DNA from: Bacteroidaceae bacterium
Lineage (GTDB): Bacteria; Bacteroidota; Bacteroidia; Bacteroidales; Bacteroidaceae
Assembly (NCBI GenBank): GCA_017558165.1
Contig: JAFYWE010000064.1
Coordinates: 1-6,287 of the forward strand
DNA: 6,287 nt
Reading direction: 5' to 3'
The position numbers were made by a program, and so were the translations under genes. Shown here piece after piece: positions 5,996-6,287 of this stretch (positions within the stretch are counted from its first letter, which is position 1; each line of letters opens with the position of its first letter). Below the pieces are notes generated by a model that did no database searches, was not told where the DNA came from, and saw only the letters and a program-made list of their open reading frames with translations.

Positions 5996-6287
5996 TTAGA
6001 TAATATTTCTTGCCTTGAGCTCCTGCTCCATCTGCTGCTGGTACTCGTGTGCCTTCTCAGCCGCTACAGCCGCGAAGTTCTCGCTGCCGTCGGCAAAGAT
6101 GATCGCGCGGCTGGCATTCACGAGCAAGCCACAATCGTCGTTCATACCGTACTTGCATACCTCCTCAAGTGAGCCGCCCTGTGCGCCTACGCCTGGAACG
6201 AGAAGGAAGTGGTTGGGGACAATGCGGCGTACGTTCTCGAATGACTTGCCCTGTGTGGCACCGACAACGTACATCATGTTCTCGTCA
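5996..6287 (-). CDS. pyrF: orotidine-5'-phosphate decarboxylase, subfamily 2 (partial, C-terminal 96 residues)
   Basis: Last step of de novo UMP synthesis: decarboxylates OMP to UMP in the cytoplasm. Only the C-terminal 96 residues are in the window; the frame is open to the right edge (codons for Asp-Glu-Asn precede the first visible Met at 6277), so the internal ATG pair at 6277-6272 is not the true start. Visible features are MYVVGATQG, the phosphate-binding loop HFLLVPGVGAQGG, the segment KYGMNDDCGLLVNASRAIIF, and a helical end QQQMEQELKARNII. This pattern fits the longer subfamily 2 enzymes (about 270 residues, TIGR02127-like) rather than the short E. coli type. The catalytic Lys/Asp cluster lies upstream, outside the window. 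A 101-base spacer separates its stop from lpxD; no clear terminator is seen there, so read-through into the lpx genes is possible. Confidence 0.95.
   Translation of the reverse strand, partial: DENMMYVVGATQGKSFENVRRIVPNHFLLVPGVGAQGGSLEEVCKYGMNDDCGLLVNASRAIIFADGSENFAAVAAEKAHEYQQQMEQELKARNII

Overview
The window looks like a stretch of chromosome from a member of Bacteroidota, most likely order Bacteroidales (a Prevotella- or Bacteroides-like organism). Three things point there: LpxC and FabZ are fused in one reading frame; the outer-membrane protein matches DUF5020, a family I know mainly from Bacteroidota; and the gene leaders are A/C-rich without Shine-Dalgarno sequences. The species cannot be fixed from the sequence alone. 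All eight genes lie on the minus strand, so transcription runs from the right end of the window to the left.

Layout in order of transcription: (1) the 3' end of pyrF (orotidine-5'-phosphate decarboxylase), entering from beyond the right edge; (2) a spacer of about 100 bases with a candidate Bacteroidota-type promoter; (3) lpxD, lpxC-fabZ and lpxA, separated by only 12 bases each; (4) a small acidic protein with a pRiA4b ORF-3-like domain, of unknown function; (5) miaA, the tRNA A37 dimethylallyltransferase; (6) a secreted DUF5020 outer-membrane protein, probably a Tsx-like channel; (7) the 5' end of an AzgA-type NCS2 purine permease, cut by the left edge. No gap between genes exceeds about 100 bases. 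I see no RNA gene, mobile element, CRISPR array or clear terminator.

How the genes fit together: LpxA adds the first 3-hydroxyacyl chain to UDP-GlcNAc, LpxC removes the acetyl group, and LpxD adds the second chain. FabZ works on 3-hydroxyacyl-ACP, the acyl donor pool that LpxA and LpxD draw from. This is therefore the early Raetz pathway with its competing fatty-acid branch point in one cluster; lpxB is not in the window. The last two genes may form a two-membrane purine uptake pair, with the DUF5020 channel in the outer membrane and the NCS2 permease in the inner membrane. MiaA and the pRiA4b-domain protein sit between the two modules in the same orientation with short spacers, so a single long transcript is possible.

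I did not find a clearly new system. The least explained items are the pRiA4b-domain protein inside a lipid A/tRNA modification operon and the pairing of DUF5020 with a purine permease.
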